The notes: generated from the letters alone by a model not told the origin. DNA of 64,000 nucleotides from Streptomyces roseofulvus (GCF_039534915.1 NZ_BAAAWE010000001.1:4898001-4962000), one strand, 5' to 3'; positions 10,751-19,158 are shown, counted from the stretch's first letter. Program-made: numbers and translations.

Positions 10751-10974
10751 TGTCGGCCGGTACCAAGGCGTCCGAGCTGCGCGAGCTGGGCAACGAGGAG
10801 CTTGTGGCCAAGCTCCGCGAGGCCAAGGAAGAGCTGTTCAACCTCCGCTTCCAGGCGGCGACGGGTCAGCTCGAGAACCACGGCCGTCTGCGGGCGGTCC
10901 GTAAGGACATCGCCCGGATCTACACCCTCATGCGTGAGCGTGAGCTCGGCATTGAGACGGTGGAGAACGCCTGA
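10750..10974 (+). CDS. rpmC: 50S ribosomal protein L29
   Basis: L29, 74 residues, beside the tunnel exit with L23. It reads MSAGTKASELRELGNEELV and ends TVENA, two long helices. A GTG immediately upstream (10747) is in frame and could also initiate, adding one Met; the ATG overlapping the rplP stop is preferred from family alignment. Its TGA overlaps the rpsQ start. Confidence 0.96.
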   Translation: MSAGTKASELRELGNEELVAKLREAKEELFNLRFQAATGQLENHGRLRAVRKDIARIYTLMRERELGIETVENA

Positions 10975-11255
10975 TGAGCGAGAGCAACGTGACTGAGAAG
11001 ACCGAGCGCAACGCTCGCAAGGTCCGCGAGGGCCTGGTCGTCAGCGACAAGATGGACAAGACCGTCGTCGTCGCCGTCGAGGACCGCGTCAAGCACGCGC
11101 TGTACGGCAAGGTCATCCGCCGTACGAACAAGCTCAAGGCTCACGACGAGCAGAACGCTGCCGGCATCGGCGACCGCGTCCTCCTGATGGAGACCCGGAA
11201 GCTGTCGTCGACGAAGCACTGGCGCGTCGTCGAGATCCTCGAGAAGGCCAAGTAA
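10974..11255 (+). CDS. rpsQ: 30S ribosomal protein S17
   Basis: S17, 93 residues, an early-binding OB-fold 30S protein. Starts MSESNVTEKTERNARKVREG; the OB fold contains VVSDKMDKTVVVAVEDRVKH and the loop ending HWRVVEILEKAK. It is the last gene of the S10 cluster and is followed by two strong hairpins before rplN. Confidence 0.98.
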   Translation: MSESNVTEKTERNARKVREGLVVSDKMDKTVVVAVEDRVKHALYGKVIRRTNKLKAHDEQNAAGIGDRVLLMETRKLSSTKHWRVVEILEKAK

Positions 11256-11259
11256 TCCC

Positions 11260-11280
11260 TCCTAGGGGGACCCCCTAGGA
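11260..11280. repeat. Perfect 21-bp palindrome after rpsQ
   Basis: Arms TCCTAGGGGG and CCCCCTAGGA with a single central A, beginning 5 bp after the rpsQ stop. The near-zero loop makes it a poor RNA hairpin unless the central bases open, so a DNA-binding site is also possible. Confidence 0.7.
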
Positions 11281-11297
11281 ACAGTTCCGCCAGGCTC

Positions 11298-11323
11298 GGC
11301 AGGGGCACTCCGGTGCCCCTGCC
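11298..11323 (+). terminator. Hairpin at the S10/spc boundary
   Basis: An 11-bp perfect stem (GGCAGGGGCAC / GTGCCCCTGCC) closes a TCCG loop, 30 bp before rplN. No T-run follows. It may be an attenuator between the two ribosomal clusters or an mRNA processing or stability element. Confidence 0.55.
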
Positions 11324-11352
11324 GGGAACCGGCAGACAATCAGGAGATAGAC

Positions 11353-11721
11353 GTGATCCAGCAGGAGTCGCGACTTCGCGTCGCCGACAACACTGGTGCC
11401 AAGGAGATCCTTTGCATCCGTGTTCTCGGTGGTTCGGGTCGCCGCTACGCGGGCATCGGTGACGTCATCGTCGCCACCGTCAAGGACGCGATCCCCGGTG
11501 GCAACGTGAAGAAGGGTGACGTCGTCAAGGCGGTCATCGTTCGCACCGTCAAGGAGCGCCGCCGCCAGGACGGCTCGTACATCCGCTTCGACGAGAACGC
11601 CGCCGTCATTCTGAAGAACGACGGCGACCCTCGTGGCACCCGTATCTTCGGCCCGGTCGGCCGTGAGCTGCGCGAGAAGAAGTTCATGAAGATCATCTCG
11701 CTCGCGCCGGAGGTGCTGTAA
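11353..11721 (+). CDS. rplN: 50S ribosomal protein L14
   Basis: L14, 122 residues, at the subunit interface (bridge B8). The GTG start at 11353 gives MIQQESRLRVADNTGAKE, and CAGGAGATA lies just upstream. The GSGRRYAGIGDVIV and EKKFMKIISLAPEVL segments are conserved. First gene of the spc cluster. Confidence 0.98.
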   Translation: MIQQESRLRVADNTGAKEILCIRVLGGSGRRYAGIGDVIVATVKDAIPGGNVKKGDVVKAVIVRTVKERRRQDGSYIRFDENAAVILKNDGDPRGTRIFGPVGRELREKKFMKIISLAPEVL

Positions 11722-11723
11722 GC

Positions 11724-12035
11724 ATGAAGATCAAGAAGGGCGACCTGGTCCAGGTCATCACCGGCAAGGACAAGGGCAAGCAGGGCAAGGTCATCGCGGC
11801 CATGCCGGCTGAGAACCGCGTCCTGGTCGAGGGTGTCAACCGGGTCAAGAAGCACACCAAGGCCGGCCCGAACCAGGCCGGTGGCATCGTGACGACCGAG
11901 GCTCCGGTCCACGTCTCCAACGTCCAGCTGGTCGTGGAGAAGGACGGCAAGAAGGTCGTCACGCGTGTGGGTTACCGCTTCGACGACGAGGGCAACAAGA
12001 TCCGCGTTGCCAAGCGGACGGGTGAGGACATCTGA
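11724..12035 (+). CDS. rplX: 50S ribosomal protein L24
   Basis: L24, 103 residues, an assembly initiator at the tunnel exit. The KOW motif GDLVQVITGKDKGKQGKV is at residues 6-23. It starts 2 bp after the rplN stop and overlaps rplE by one base (TGATG). Confidence 0.98.
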   Translation: MKIKKGDLVQVITGKDKGKQGKVIAAMPAENRVLVEGVNRVKKHTKAGPNQAGGIVTTEAPVHVSNVQLVVEKDGKKVVTRVGYRFDDEGNKIRVAKRTGEDI

Positions 12036-12589
12036 TGGCTACCACCACTCCGCGTCTCAAGACGAAGTACCGCGAGGAGATCGCGGGCAAGCTGCGTGAC
12101 GAGTTCAAGTACGAGAACGTCATGCAGATCCCCGGCCTCGTGAAGATCGTGGTCAACATGGGTGTCGGCGACGCCGCCCGTGACTCGAAGCTGATCGAGG
12201 GCGCGATCCGCGACCTCACCACGATCACCGGTCAGAAGCCGGCCGTCACCAAGGCCCGCAAGTCCATCGCGCAGTTCAAGCTGCGTGAGGGCCAGCCGAT
12301 CGGTGCCCACGTCACGCTCCGTGGCGACCGCATGTGGGAGTTCCTGGACCGCACCCTGTCGCTCGCGCTGCCGCGCATCCGCGACTTCCGCGGCCTGTCC
12401 CCGAAGCAGTTCGACGGCCGTGGCAACTACACCTTCGGTCTCACGGAGCAGGTCATGTTCCACGAGATCGACCAGGACAAGATCGACCGTGTCCGGGGTA
12501 TGGACATCACCGTGGTCACCACGGCGACCAACGACGACGAGGGCCGTGCCCTTCTGCGTCACCTCGGCTTCCCGTTCAAGGAGGCGTAA
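12035..12589 (+). CDS. rplE: 50S ribosomal protein L5
   Basis: L5, 184 residues, binds 5S rRNA and contacts P-site tRNA. Starts MATTTPRLKTKYREEI; conserved VKIVVNMGVGDA and ITGQKPAVTKARKSIAQFKLR are present, ending HLGFPFKEA. Coupled to rplX. Confidence 0.98.
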   Translation: MATTTPRLKTKYREEIAGKLRDEFKYENVMQIPGLVKIVVNMGVGDAARDSKLIEGAIRDLTTITGQKPAVTKARKSIAQFKLREGQPIGAHVTLRGDRMWEFLDRTLSLALPRIRDFRGLSPKQFDGRGNYTFGLTEQVMFHEIDQDKIDRVRGMDITVVTTATNDDEGRALLRHLGFPFKEA

Positions 12590-12594
12590 GCGAG

Positions 12595-12780
12595 ATGGCG
12601 AAGAAGGCTCTCATCGCGAAGGCTGCCCGTAAGCCCAAGTTCGGTGTGCGTGCGTACACCCGCTGCCAGCGCTGCGGTCGCCCCCACTCCGTGTACCGCA
12701 AGTTCGGCCTGTGCCGCGTGTGCCTCCGTGAGATGGCTCACCGTGGCGAGCTGCCGGGCGTGACCAAGAGCTCCTGGTAA
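12595..12780 (+). CDS. rpsZ: 30S ribosomal protein S14, zinc-binding type Z
   Basis: A 61-residue S14 of the short zinc form: two CXXC pairs, CQRC and CRVC, flank GRPHSVYRKFGL. Full sequence starts MAKKALIAKAARKPKFG and ends VTKSSW. Located 5 bp after rplE. Streptomyces often keeps a zinc-free S14 paralogue elsewhere, repressed by Zur; this spc-operon copy is the zinc-dependent one. A longer in-frame reading upstream lies inside rplE and is ignored. Confidence 0.97.
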   Translation: MAKKALIAKAARKPKFGVRAYTRCQRCGRPHSVYRKFGLCRVCLREMAHRGELPGVTKSSW

Positions 12781-12837
12781 TTCCCCTTCGCCCTTTGGGC
12801 GTTGGCGAATGACCGGAGTCTCTCGGTAGGCATTGGG

Positions 12838-12870
12838 TTGGCGGACTCCCGGTCCCGCATGGCTTAGGCT
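12838..12870 (+). promoter_or_regulatory. Possible internal promoter before rpsH
   Basis: In the 223-bp rpsZ-rpsH gap a good -10 match TAGGCT (12865-12870, within GGCTTAGGCTAGTGGGGTTGG) lies 133 bp before rpsH. The best upstream hexamer TTGGCG (12838-12843) is 21 bp away, longer than ideal. The large gap in an otherwise tightly packed operon supports a transcription start here. Confidence 0.4.
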
Positions 12871-13003
12871 AGTGGGGTTGGGCGTCCGCCGCCCGTACGA
12901 CTTACTACGCCGTAGGTCCACCGCACCGCACCCGCCCCGTCTCGGATCGGGGAGAGGGATGGTGCACCAGGAAACCCCGGCGAGAGAGGCCGAAGGCCAA
13001 TTC

Positions 13004-13402
13004 ATGACCATGACTGATCCGATCGCAGACATGCTCACGCGTCTGCGTAACGCGAACTCGGCGTACCACGACACCGTGACGATGCCGCACAGCAAGATCA
13101 AGTCGCACATCGCGGAAATCCTCCAGCAGGAGGGCTTCATCACCGGCTGGAAGGTCGAGGACGCCGAGGTCGGCAAGAACCTCGTCATCGACCTCAAGTT
13201 CGGTCCGAACCGTGAGCGCTCCATCGCGGGCATCAAGCGGATCTCGAAGCCGGGCCTCCGGGTTTACGCGAAGTCCACCAACCTGCCGAAGGTCCTCGGC
13301 GGCCTGGGCGTGGCGATCATCTCCACGTCCCACGGTCTCCTGACCGGCCAGCAGGCGCAGAAGAAGGGCGTGGGTGGGGAAGTCCTCGCCTACGTCTGGT
13401 AG
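13004..13402 (+). CDS. rpsH: 30S ribosomal protein S8
   Basis: S8, 132 residues, central-domain rRNA binder and, in enterobacteria, spc-operon repressor. It starts MTMTDPIADMLTRLRNAN; the C-terminal TSHGLLTGQQAQKKGVGGEVLAYVW is canonical. The ATG at 13004 is chosen from family length; in-frame sequence upstream is intergenic. Confidence 0.98.
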   Translation: MTMTDPIADMLTRLRNANSAYHDTVTMPHSKIKSHIAEILQQEGFITGWKVEDAEVGKNLVIDLKFGPNRERSIAGIKRISKPGLRVYAKSTNLPKVLGGLGVAIISTSHGLLTGQQAQKKGVGGEVLAYVW

Positions 13403-13422
13403 TCGGGAACGGAGGAATAGCA

Positions 13423-13962
13423 ATGTCGCGAATCGGCAAGCTCCCCATCACGGTTCCCGCCGGCGTGGACGTCACCATCGAGGGCCGCACGGTCACGGTG
13501 AAGGGTTCCAAGGGCACCCTGACCCACACCGTCGCCGCGCCGATCGAGATCGTTAAGGGCGAGGACGGCGTTCTGAACGTCACCCGTCCGAACGACGAGC
13601 GTCAGAACAAGGCCCTCCACGGCCTGTCCCGCACGCTGGTGGCCAACATGATCACCGGTGTGACCCAGGGGTACGTCAAGGCGCTCGAGATCAGCGGTGT
13701 CGGTTACCGCGTGGCCGCGAAGGGCTCCGACCTGGAGTTCCAGCTCGGCTACAGCCACCCGATCCTGGTGGAGGCCCCCGAGGGGATCTCCTTCAAGGTC
13801 GAGTCGCCGACCAAGTTCTCGGTCGAGGGCATCGACAAGCAGAAGGTCGGCGAGGTCGCCGCGAACATCCGCAAGCTGCGGAAGCCCGACCCGTACAAGG
13901 CCAAGGGCGTCAAGTACGCGGGCGAGGTCATCCGCCGCAAGGTCGGAAAGGCTGGTAAGTAA
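13423..13962 (+). CDS. rplF: 50S ribosomal protein L6
   Basis: L6, 179 residues, near the sarcin-ricin loop. Starts MSRIGKLPITVPAGVDV; two L6 domains, the second with SPTKFSVEGIDKQKVGEVAANIR and the terminal KGVKYAGEVIRRKVGKAGK. Strong GGAGGA upstream. Confidence 0.98.
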   Translation: MSRIGKLPITVPAGVDVTIEGRTVTVKGSKGTLTHTVAAPIEIVKGEDGVLNVTRPNDERQNKALHGLSRTLVANMITGVTQGYVKALEISGVGYRVAAKGSDLEFQLGYSHPILVEAPEGISFKVESPTKFSVEGIDKQKVGEVAANIRKLRKPDPYKAKGVKYAGEVIRRKVGKAGK

Positions 13963-13965
13963 GCC

Positions 13966-14349
13966 ATGGCATACGGTGTCAAGATCGCCAAGGGCGACGC
14001 TTACAAGCGCGCCGCGAAGGCGCGCCGTCACCTGCGCATCCGCAAGAACGTGTCGGGTACGGCGGAGCGTCCGCGTCTCGTCGTGACGCGCACGAACCGC
14101 GGTATCACCGCGCAGGTCATCGACGACCTCAAGGGTCACACCCTGGCGTCGGCGTCCCACCTGGACGCCTCCGTCCGCGGTGGCGAGGGCTCCAAGTCCT
14201 CGCAGGCCCAGCAGGTCGGCGCCCTGGTCGCCGAGCGCGCCAAGGCCGCCGGTGTCGAGGCCGTCGTGTTCGACCGTGGTGGCAACAGGTACGCCGGGCG
14301 CATTGCCGCTCTGGCTGACGCCGCCCGCGAAGCCGGGCTGAAGTTCTAA
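13966..14349 (+). CDS. rplR: 50S ribosomal protein L18
   Basis: L18, 127 residues, carries 5S rRNA into the 50S. Starts MAYGVKIAKGDAYKRAAK; RPRLVVTRTNRGITAQVIDD and the C-terminal FDRGGNRYAGRIAALADAAREAGL are conserved. It begins 3 bp after rplF. Confidence 0.98.
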   Translation: MAYGVKIAKGDAYKRAAKARRHLRIRKNVSGTAERPRLVVTRTNRGITAQVIDDLKGHTLASASHLDASVRGGEGSKSSQAQQVGALVAERAKAAGVEAVVFDRGGNRYAGRIAALADAAREAGLKF

Positions 14350-14394
14350 GCCCCGGTTCCGGGACTAACGGACGTAACAGAGAGAGGTATTCCA

Positions 14395-15000
14395 ATGGCT
14401 GGACCCCAGCGCCGCGGTAGCGGTGCCGGTGGCGGCGAGCGGCGGGACCGGAAGGGCCGCGACGGTGGCGCTGCCGCCGCCGAGAAGACCGCGTACGTTG
14501 AGCGCGTAGTCGCGATCAACCGCGTCGCCAAGGTTGTCAAGGGTGGTCGTCGCTTCAGCTTCACCGCGCTGGTCGTGGTGGGCGACGGTGACGGCACCGT
14601 GGGTGTCGGTTACGGCAAGGCCAAGGAGGTGCCGGCCGCCATCGCCAAGGGTGTGGAGGAGGCCAAGAAGCACTTCTTCAAGGTCCCCCGTATCCAGGGC
14701 ACCATCCCCCACCCCATCCAGGGTGAGAAGGCCGCGGGCGTCGTCCTGCTCAAGCCGGCTTCCCCCGGTACCGGTGTTATCGCCGGTGGCCCGGTGCGCG
14801 CCGTTCTCGAGTGCGCCGGCGTTCACGACATCCTGTCGAAGTCGCTCGGCTCCGACAACGCGATCAACATCGTGCACGCGACCGTGGAGGCCCTGAAGGG
14901 CCTGCAGCGTCCCGAGGAGATCGCGGCTCGCCGTGGTCTGCCGCTCGAGGACGTCGCCCCCGCGGCTCTGCTTCGTGCGCGTGCGGGAGCGGGTGCGTAA
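14395..15000 (+). CDS. rpsE: 30S ribosomal protein S5
   Basis: S5, 201 residues, involved in decoding fidelity. A 38-residue Gly/Arg-rich N-terminal extension precedes the double-stranded-RNA-binding fold (VERVVAINRVAKVVKGGRRFSF) and the C-terminal domain (ECAGVHDILSKSLGSDNAIN). GAGAGGT precedes the ATG. The TAA overlaps the next ATG by one base. Confidence 0.98.
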   Translation: MAGPQRRGSGAGGGERRDRKGRDGGAAAAEKTAYVERVVAINRVAKVVKGGRRFSFTALVVVGDGDGTVGVGYGKAKEVPAAIAKGVEEAKKHFFKVPRIQGTIPHPIQGEKAAGVVLLKPASPGTGVIAGGPVRAVLECAGVHDILSKSLGSDNAINIVHATVEALKGLQRPEEIAARRGLPLEDVAPAALLRARAGAGA

Positions 15001-15182
15001 TGGCTCGCCTCAAGATCACGCAGACGAAGTCGTACATCGGCAGCAAGCAGAACCACCGCGACACGCTGCGTTCGCTCGGGCTCAAGCGCCTGAACGACGT
15101 GGTCGTCAAGGAGGACCGTCCCGAGTTCCGCGGCATGGTGCACACCGTCCGCCACCTCGTGACGGTTGAGGAGGTCGACTGA
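15000..15182 (+). CDS. rpmD: 50S ribosomal protein L30
   Basis: L30, 60 residues: MARLKITQTKSYIGSKQNHRD through the terminal VTVEEVD. The ATG at 15000 shares its A with the rpsE stop (TAATG). Frame upstream of the ATG is inside rpsE and not coding in this frame. Confidence 0.97.
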   Translation: MARLKITQTKSYIGSKQNHRDTLRSLGLKRLNDVVVKEDRPEFRGMVHTVRHLVTVEEVD

Positions 15183-15184
15183 TC

Positions 15185-15640
15185 ATGGCGGAGAACAACC
15201 CGCTCAAGATCCACAACCTCCGTCCCGCCCCGGGCGCCAAGACCGCCAAGACCCGTGTGGGTCGTGGTGAGGCGTCGAAGGGTAAGACGGCCGGTCGTGG
15301 TACCAAGGGCACCAAGGCCCGCTACCAGGTTCCGGAGCGCTTCGAGGGTGGGCAGATGCCCCTCCACATGCGTCTCCCGAAGCTCAAGGGCTTCAAGAAC
15401 CCGTTCCGCACCGAGTACCAGGTCGTGAACCTGGACAAGCTGGCCGCGCTCTACCCGCAGGGTGGCGAGGTCACGGTGGCCGACCTGGTCGCCAAGGGTG
15501 CGGTTCGTAAGAACCAGCTCGTCAAGGTGCTCGGCACCGGCGAGGTCTCCGTGGCGCTGCAGGTGACGGTCGACGCCGTCTCCGGCTCCGCCAAGGAGAA
15601 GATCGCCGCCGCCGGCGGCACCGTCACCGAGCTCGTCTGA
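15185..15640 (+). CDS. rplO: 50S ribosomal protein L15
   Basis: L15, 151 residues, a late 50S assembly protein. Starts MAENNPLKIHNLRPAPGAK; glycine-rich TRVGRGEASKGKTAGRGTKG and FEGGQMPLHMRLPKLKGF are diagnostic. Two bases after rpmD. Followed by a strong hairpin, so secY may need its own promoter. Confidence 0.98.
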   Translation: MAENNPLKIHNLRPAPGAKTAKTRVGRGEASKGKTAGRGTKGTKARYQVPERFEGGQMPLHMRLPKLKGFKNPFRTEYQVVNLDKLAALYPQGGEVTVADLVAKGAVRKNQLVKVLGTGEVSVALQVTVDAVSGSAKEKIAAAGGTVTELV

Positions 15641-15665
15641 GACGACTCGATGGCCTGAACATCCG

Positions 15666-15700
15666 ACCGGGGATGCCTCCCAAAAGGGGCATCCCCGGTT
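15666..15700 (+). terminator. Terminator between rplO and secY
   Basis: A 12-bp stem (ACCGGGGATGCC, 15666-15677, pairing with GGCATCCCCGGT, 15688-15699) encloses a 10-base loop, ending in TTGGTCGTTCCT. It lies 25 bp after rplO and probably reduces readthrough into secY. Confidence 0.7.
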
Positions 15701-15705
15701 GGTCG

Positions 15706-15735
15706 TTCCTAGGGGGGCATGGTCGCCGGTAAGGT
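15706..15735 (+). promoter_or_regulatory. Weak candidate secY promoter
   Basis: TAAGGT (15730-15735) resembles a Streptomyces -10, with TTCCTA 18 bp upstream (15706-15711) as a poor -35. The 217-bp gap and the preceding hairpin argue that a promoter exists between 15700 and 15850; this is the best sequence I can see. Confidence 0.3.
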
Positions 15736-15857
15736 GGCGTGCACCGTCCATGCTCATGCGGTATAGACCGCCGGAGCCGGGACCGATCTCAATCAGTCCT
15801 TATCGAATCTCAAGACCGTCACCTCTGACGCTTAGCGCGGGGGTCGCAGGAGGCACC

Positions 15858-17177
15858 GTGCTCACCGGCTTCGCCCGGGCGTTCAAGACGCCCGACCTGC
15901 GCAAGAAGCTGCTCTTCACGCTGGCGATCATCGTGCTGTACCGCCTCGGGGCCCACATCCCCGTCCCCGGCGTCAGCTACGAGGCCGTCCAGATGTGCGT
16001 GGACCAGGCGAGCGAGGGCAACAACAGCCTGTTCGGCCTGGTGAACATGTTCAGTGGCGGCGCACTGCTGCAGATCACCATCTTCGCGCTCGGCATCATG
16101 CCGTACATCACGGCGAGCATCATCCTGCAGCTGCTCACCGTCGTGATCCCGCGTCTGGAAGCCCTCAAGAAGGAGGGCCAGAGCGGTACGGCGAAGATCA
16201 CGCAGTACACCCGCTACCTGACGATCGCGCTGGCGATCCTCCAGGGCACGGGTCTCGTGGCCACCGCCAAGAGCGGTGCCCTCTTCAGCGGCTGCAGCGT
16301 GGCCGACCAGGTCGTCCCGGACCCCTCGATCTTCACCATCGCCACCATGGTCATCACCATGACCGCGGGCACCGCCATCGTCATGTGGCTCGGTGAGCTC
16401 ATCACCGACCGCGGCATCGGCAACGGCATGTCGATCCTGATGTTCATCTCGATCGCCGCCGGCTTCCCGGGCGCCCTCTGGGCCATCAAGGAGAGCGGCA
16501 AGCTCGCCCAGGGCTGGATCGAGTTCGGCACCGTCATCCTCATCGGCTTCGTGATGGTGGCCCTCGTCGTCTTCGTCGAGCAGGCCCAGCGCCGCATCCC
16601 GGTGCAGTACGCGAAGCGCATGATCGGCCGCAGGTCGTACGGCGGTACGTCCACTTACATCCCGTTGAAGGTGAACCAGGCAGGTGTGATTCCTGTCATC
16701 TTCGCCTCGTCGCTGCTCTACATCCCGGCGCTGATCGCGCAGTTCTCGAACTCCACGGCGGGGTGGAAGACCTGGATCGAAGCCCACTTCGTCAAGGGTG
16801 ACCACCCGTATTACATCGCCACGTACTTCCTCCTGATCGTGTTCTTCGCCTTCTTCTACGTGGCGATCTCGTTCAACCCCGAGGAAGTCGCCGACAACAT
16901 GAAGAAGTATGGTGGCTTCATCCCGGGTATCCGGGCCGGTCGACCTACTGCCGAGTACCTGAGCTACGTGCTCAACAGGATCACTTGGCCGGGCTCGCTG
17001 TACTTGGGTCTGATCGCTCTTGTGCCGACGATGGCGTTGGCAGGCTTCGGCGGTGCCAATGCCAACTTCCCGTTCGGCGGGACGAGCATCCTCATCATCG
17101 TGGGTGTGGGGCTGGAGACCGTGAAGCAGATCGAGAGCCAGCTCCAGCAGCGCAATTACGAAGGGTTCCTCCGCTGA
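15858..17177 (+). CDS. secY: Preprotein translocase subunit SecY
   Basis: SecY, 439 residues, the channel of the Sec export machinery with ten membrane helices. The GTG start at 15858 (VLTGFARAFKTPDLRKKLLF) follows GGAGGCACC; an upstream in-frame reading is not conserved. The plug/TM2 segment GGALLQITIFALGIMPYITASII and the cytosolic loop RRIPVQYAKRMIGRR are intact. The stop overlaps the adk ATG (TGATG). Confidence 0.98.
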   Translation: MLTGFARAFKTPDLRKKLLFTLAIIVLYRLGAHIPVPGVSYEAVQMCVDQASEGNNSLFGLVNMFSGGALLQITIFALGIMPYITASIILQLLTVVIPRLEALKKEGQSGTAKITQYTRYLTIALAILQGTGLVATAKSGALFSGCSVADQVVPDPSIFTIATMVITMTAGTAIVMWLGELITDRGIGNGMSILMFISIAAGFPGALWAIKESGKLAQGWIEFGTVILIGFVMVALVVFVEQAQRRIPVQYAKRMIGRRSYGGTSTYIPLKVNQAGVIPVIFASSLLYIPALIAQFSNSTAGWKTWIEAHFVKGDHPYYIATYFLLIVFFAFFYVAISFNPEEVADNMKKYGGFIPGIRAGRPTAEYLSYVLNRITWPGSLYLGLIALVPTMALAGFGGANANFPFGGTSILIIVGVGLETVKQIESQLQQRNYEGFLR

Positions 17178-17824
17178 TGCGAATCGTCCTCGTCGGACCG
17201 CCCGGTGCGGGCAAGGGCACGCAGGCTGCGTACCTCGCCAAGAACCTGGGCATCCCGCACATCTCTACGGGCGACCTGTTCCGTGCCAACATCTCGCAGG
17301 GCACGCCGTTGGGCGTAGAGGCGCAGTCGTACATGAAGGCCGGCCAGCTCGTGCCGGACTCCGTGACGATCGGGATGGCCGAGGACCGCATGCGCCAGGC
17401 GGACGCCGAGGGCGGCTTCCTGCTCGACGGGTTCCCGCGGAACGTGGCCCAGGCCGAGGCGCTGGACGCGTTCCTCAAGGCCGGTGGCATCGAGCTGGAC
17501 GCGGTCCTGGACCTTGAGGTCCCCGAGGACGAGGTCGTGAAGCGGATCGCGGGTCGCCGCATCTGCCGCAAGGACTCCGCGCACGTCTTCCACGTCACGT
17601 ACTCCGCTCCGAAGACCGAGGGCGTCTGCGACGTCTGCGGCGGCGAGCTGTACCAGCGCGACGACGACACGGAGGAGACCGTCCGCAAGCGCCTGGCGGT
17701 CTACCACACGGAGACCGAGCCGATCATCGACTACTACCGGGCGCAGAACCTGGTCGCGACGATCTCCGCGCTCGGCAAGGTGGACGAGGTCACGGCGCGT
17801 GCGATGGACGCGCTGAAGAAGTAA
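17177..17824 (+). CDS. adk: Adenylate kinase
   Basis: Adenylate kinase, 215 residues, AMP + ATP to 2 ADP. P-loop GPPGAGKGT at residues 7-15, AMP-binding ISTGDLFR and LDGFPRN, and a long LID domain with CRKD and CDVC, a CXXD/CXXC metal-type site. Translationally coupled to secY, the common actinobacterial arrangement. Confidence 0.98.
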   Translation: MRIVLVGPPGAGKGTQAAYLAKNLGIPHISTGDLFRANISQGTPLGVEAQSYMKAGQLVPDSVTIGMAEDRMRQADAEGGFLLDGFPRNVAQAEALDAFLKAGGIELDAVLDLEVPEDEVVKRIAGRRICRKDSAHVFHVTYSAPKTEGVCDVCGGELYQRDDDTEETVRKRLAVYHTETEPIIDYYRAQNLVATISALGKVDEVTARAMDALKK

Positions 17825-17840
17825 CCCCACGCTCACGCGG

Positions 17841-17885
17841 TACGGCCGCGGTGCCCCTGACGGGCGCCGCGGCCGTATCGTTGTT
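17841..17885 (+). terminator. Terminator after adk
   Basis: A 16-bp stem (17841-17856 with 17862-17877, one G-U pair) around loop CTGAC is followed by TCGTTGTTCTGTT. It separates adk from map by what looks like a real intrinsic terminator. Confidence 0.7.
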
Positions 17886-17921
17886 CTGTTCCCCGTACTC
17901 GATGGAAAGGCCCCGCCCACG

Positions 17922-18773
17922 ATGGTGCAGATCAAGACCCCGGAGCAGATCGCGAAGATGCGCGAGGCGGGGCTGGTCGTCGCCGCCATCCACGCGGCGA
18001 CCCGCGAGGCGGCCGTGCCGGGCGCCACGACCAAGGACCTCGACGAGGTCGCGCGCAAGGTGATCGCCGACCACGGCGCGAAGTCCAACTTCCTCGGGTA
18101 CGGCGGCTTCCCCGCGACCATCTGCACCTCGGTCAACGAGGTCGTGGTCCACGGCATCCCCGACGAGAAGACCGTCCTCAAGGACGGCGACATCATCTCG
18201 ATCGACGCCGGCGCGATCGTGGACGGCTGGCACGGCGACGCCGCGTACACCGCCTTCGTCGGCACCGGTCACGCGCCGGAGCTGATCGAGCTCTCCCGGG
18301 TGACCGAGGAGTCGATGTGGGCCGGCATCGCGGCGATGCGGGTGGGCGCGCGCCTGGTCGACATCTCGAAGGCGATCGAGTCGTACATCAAGCGGCAGCC
18401 GCGGCCGGCGGTCGGCGAGCACAGCCTCGGGAAGTACGGCATCGTCGAGGACTACGGCGGCCACGGCATCGGCACCGAGATGCACATGGACCCGCACCTG
18501 CTGAACTACGTCTCCCGCAAGCGCGGCAAGGGCCCGAAGCTGGTCCCCGGCTTCTGCCTGGCGATCGAGCCGATGGTCTCCCTGGGCACCCCGCACACGG
18601 AGGTCCTGGCGGACGACTGGACGGTCGTCTCCACCGACGGCACCTGGTCCTCCCACTGGGAGCACAGCGTCGCCCTCACCGACGAGGGCCCCCTGGTCCT
18701 CACCGCCGTCGACGGCGGCAAGGCCAAGCTGGCCGAGCTGGGCGTCACCGCCGCCCCGGACCCGCTGGCGTAA
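17922..18773 (+). CDS. map: Methionine aminopeptidase, type I
   Basis: A 283-residue methionine aminopeptidase that removes the initiator Met. The five metal ligands are visible: Asp95, Asp106, His181 (GGHGIG), Glu216 (IEPM) and Glu247 (EHSV), plus substrate His77 (VVVHGIP). GGAAAGG lies 11 bases before the ATG. Downstream neighbour is infA, as in the alpha-operon region of other actinobacteria. Confidence 0.97.
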   Translation: MVQIKTPEQIAKMREAGLVVAAIHAATREAAVPGATTKDLDEVARKVIADHGAKSNFLGYGGFPATICTSVNEVVVHGIPDEKTVLKDGDIISIDAGAIVDGWHGDAAYTAFVGTGHAPELIELSRVTEESMWAGIAAMRVGARLVDISKAIESYIKRQPRPAVGEHSLGKYGIVEDYGGHGIGTEMHMDPHLLNYVSRKRGKGPKLVPGFCLAIEPMVSLGTPHTEVLADDWTVVSTDGTWSSHWEHSVALTDEGPLVLTAVDGGKAKLAELGVTAAPDPLA

Positions 18774-18826
18774 CCCCCGCCCCTGCGGGCGAGTAACGAT
18801 CTTCCGTGCTGGGCAAACTCCCCGGA

Positions 18827-18856
18827 TTCGTCTTTTCCAGGTGCCTGGCGTAGACT
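18827..18856 (+). promoter_or_regulatory. Candidate infA promoter
   Basis: TAGACT (18851-18856) matches the TAGRRT -10 consensus; TTCGTC 18 bp upstream (18827-18832) is a weak -35. It lies 80 bp before infA in the 163-bp gap after map. Confidence 0.5.
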
Positions 18857-18936
18857 GATGCGTCGGCTCTCGTGTACCCGTGTGTCCGCACCGGGGAGTG
18901 AGAGTCGATCAAGGTAGCCGATTCGAAAGGCGAAGC

Positions 18937-19158
18937 GTGGCCAAGAAGCAAGGTGCCATCGAAATCGAGGGCACCGTGATCGAGTCCCTCCCGAACGCCA
19001 TGTTCAAGGTGGAGCTCCAGAACGGTCACAAGGTCCTCGCGCACATCTCCGGCAAGATGCGGATGCACTACATCCGTATCCTCCCGGACGACCGGGTCGT
19101 CGTGGAGCTGTCTCCGTACGACCTGACGCGTGGCCGGATCGTCTACCGGTACAAGTAG
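18937..19158 (+). CDS. infA: Translation initiation factor IF-1
   Basis: IF-1, 73 residues, an OB-fold protein that occupies the A site during initiation. GTG at 18937 gives MAKKQGAIEIEGTVIESLPN and ends GRIVYRYK. CGAAAGGCGAAG precedes the start. In-frame sequence upstream is intergenic. Confidence 0.98.
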   Translation: MAKKQGAIEIEGTVIESLPNAMFKVELQNGHKVLAHISGKMRMHYIRILPDDRVVVELSPYDLTRGRIVYRYK

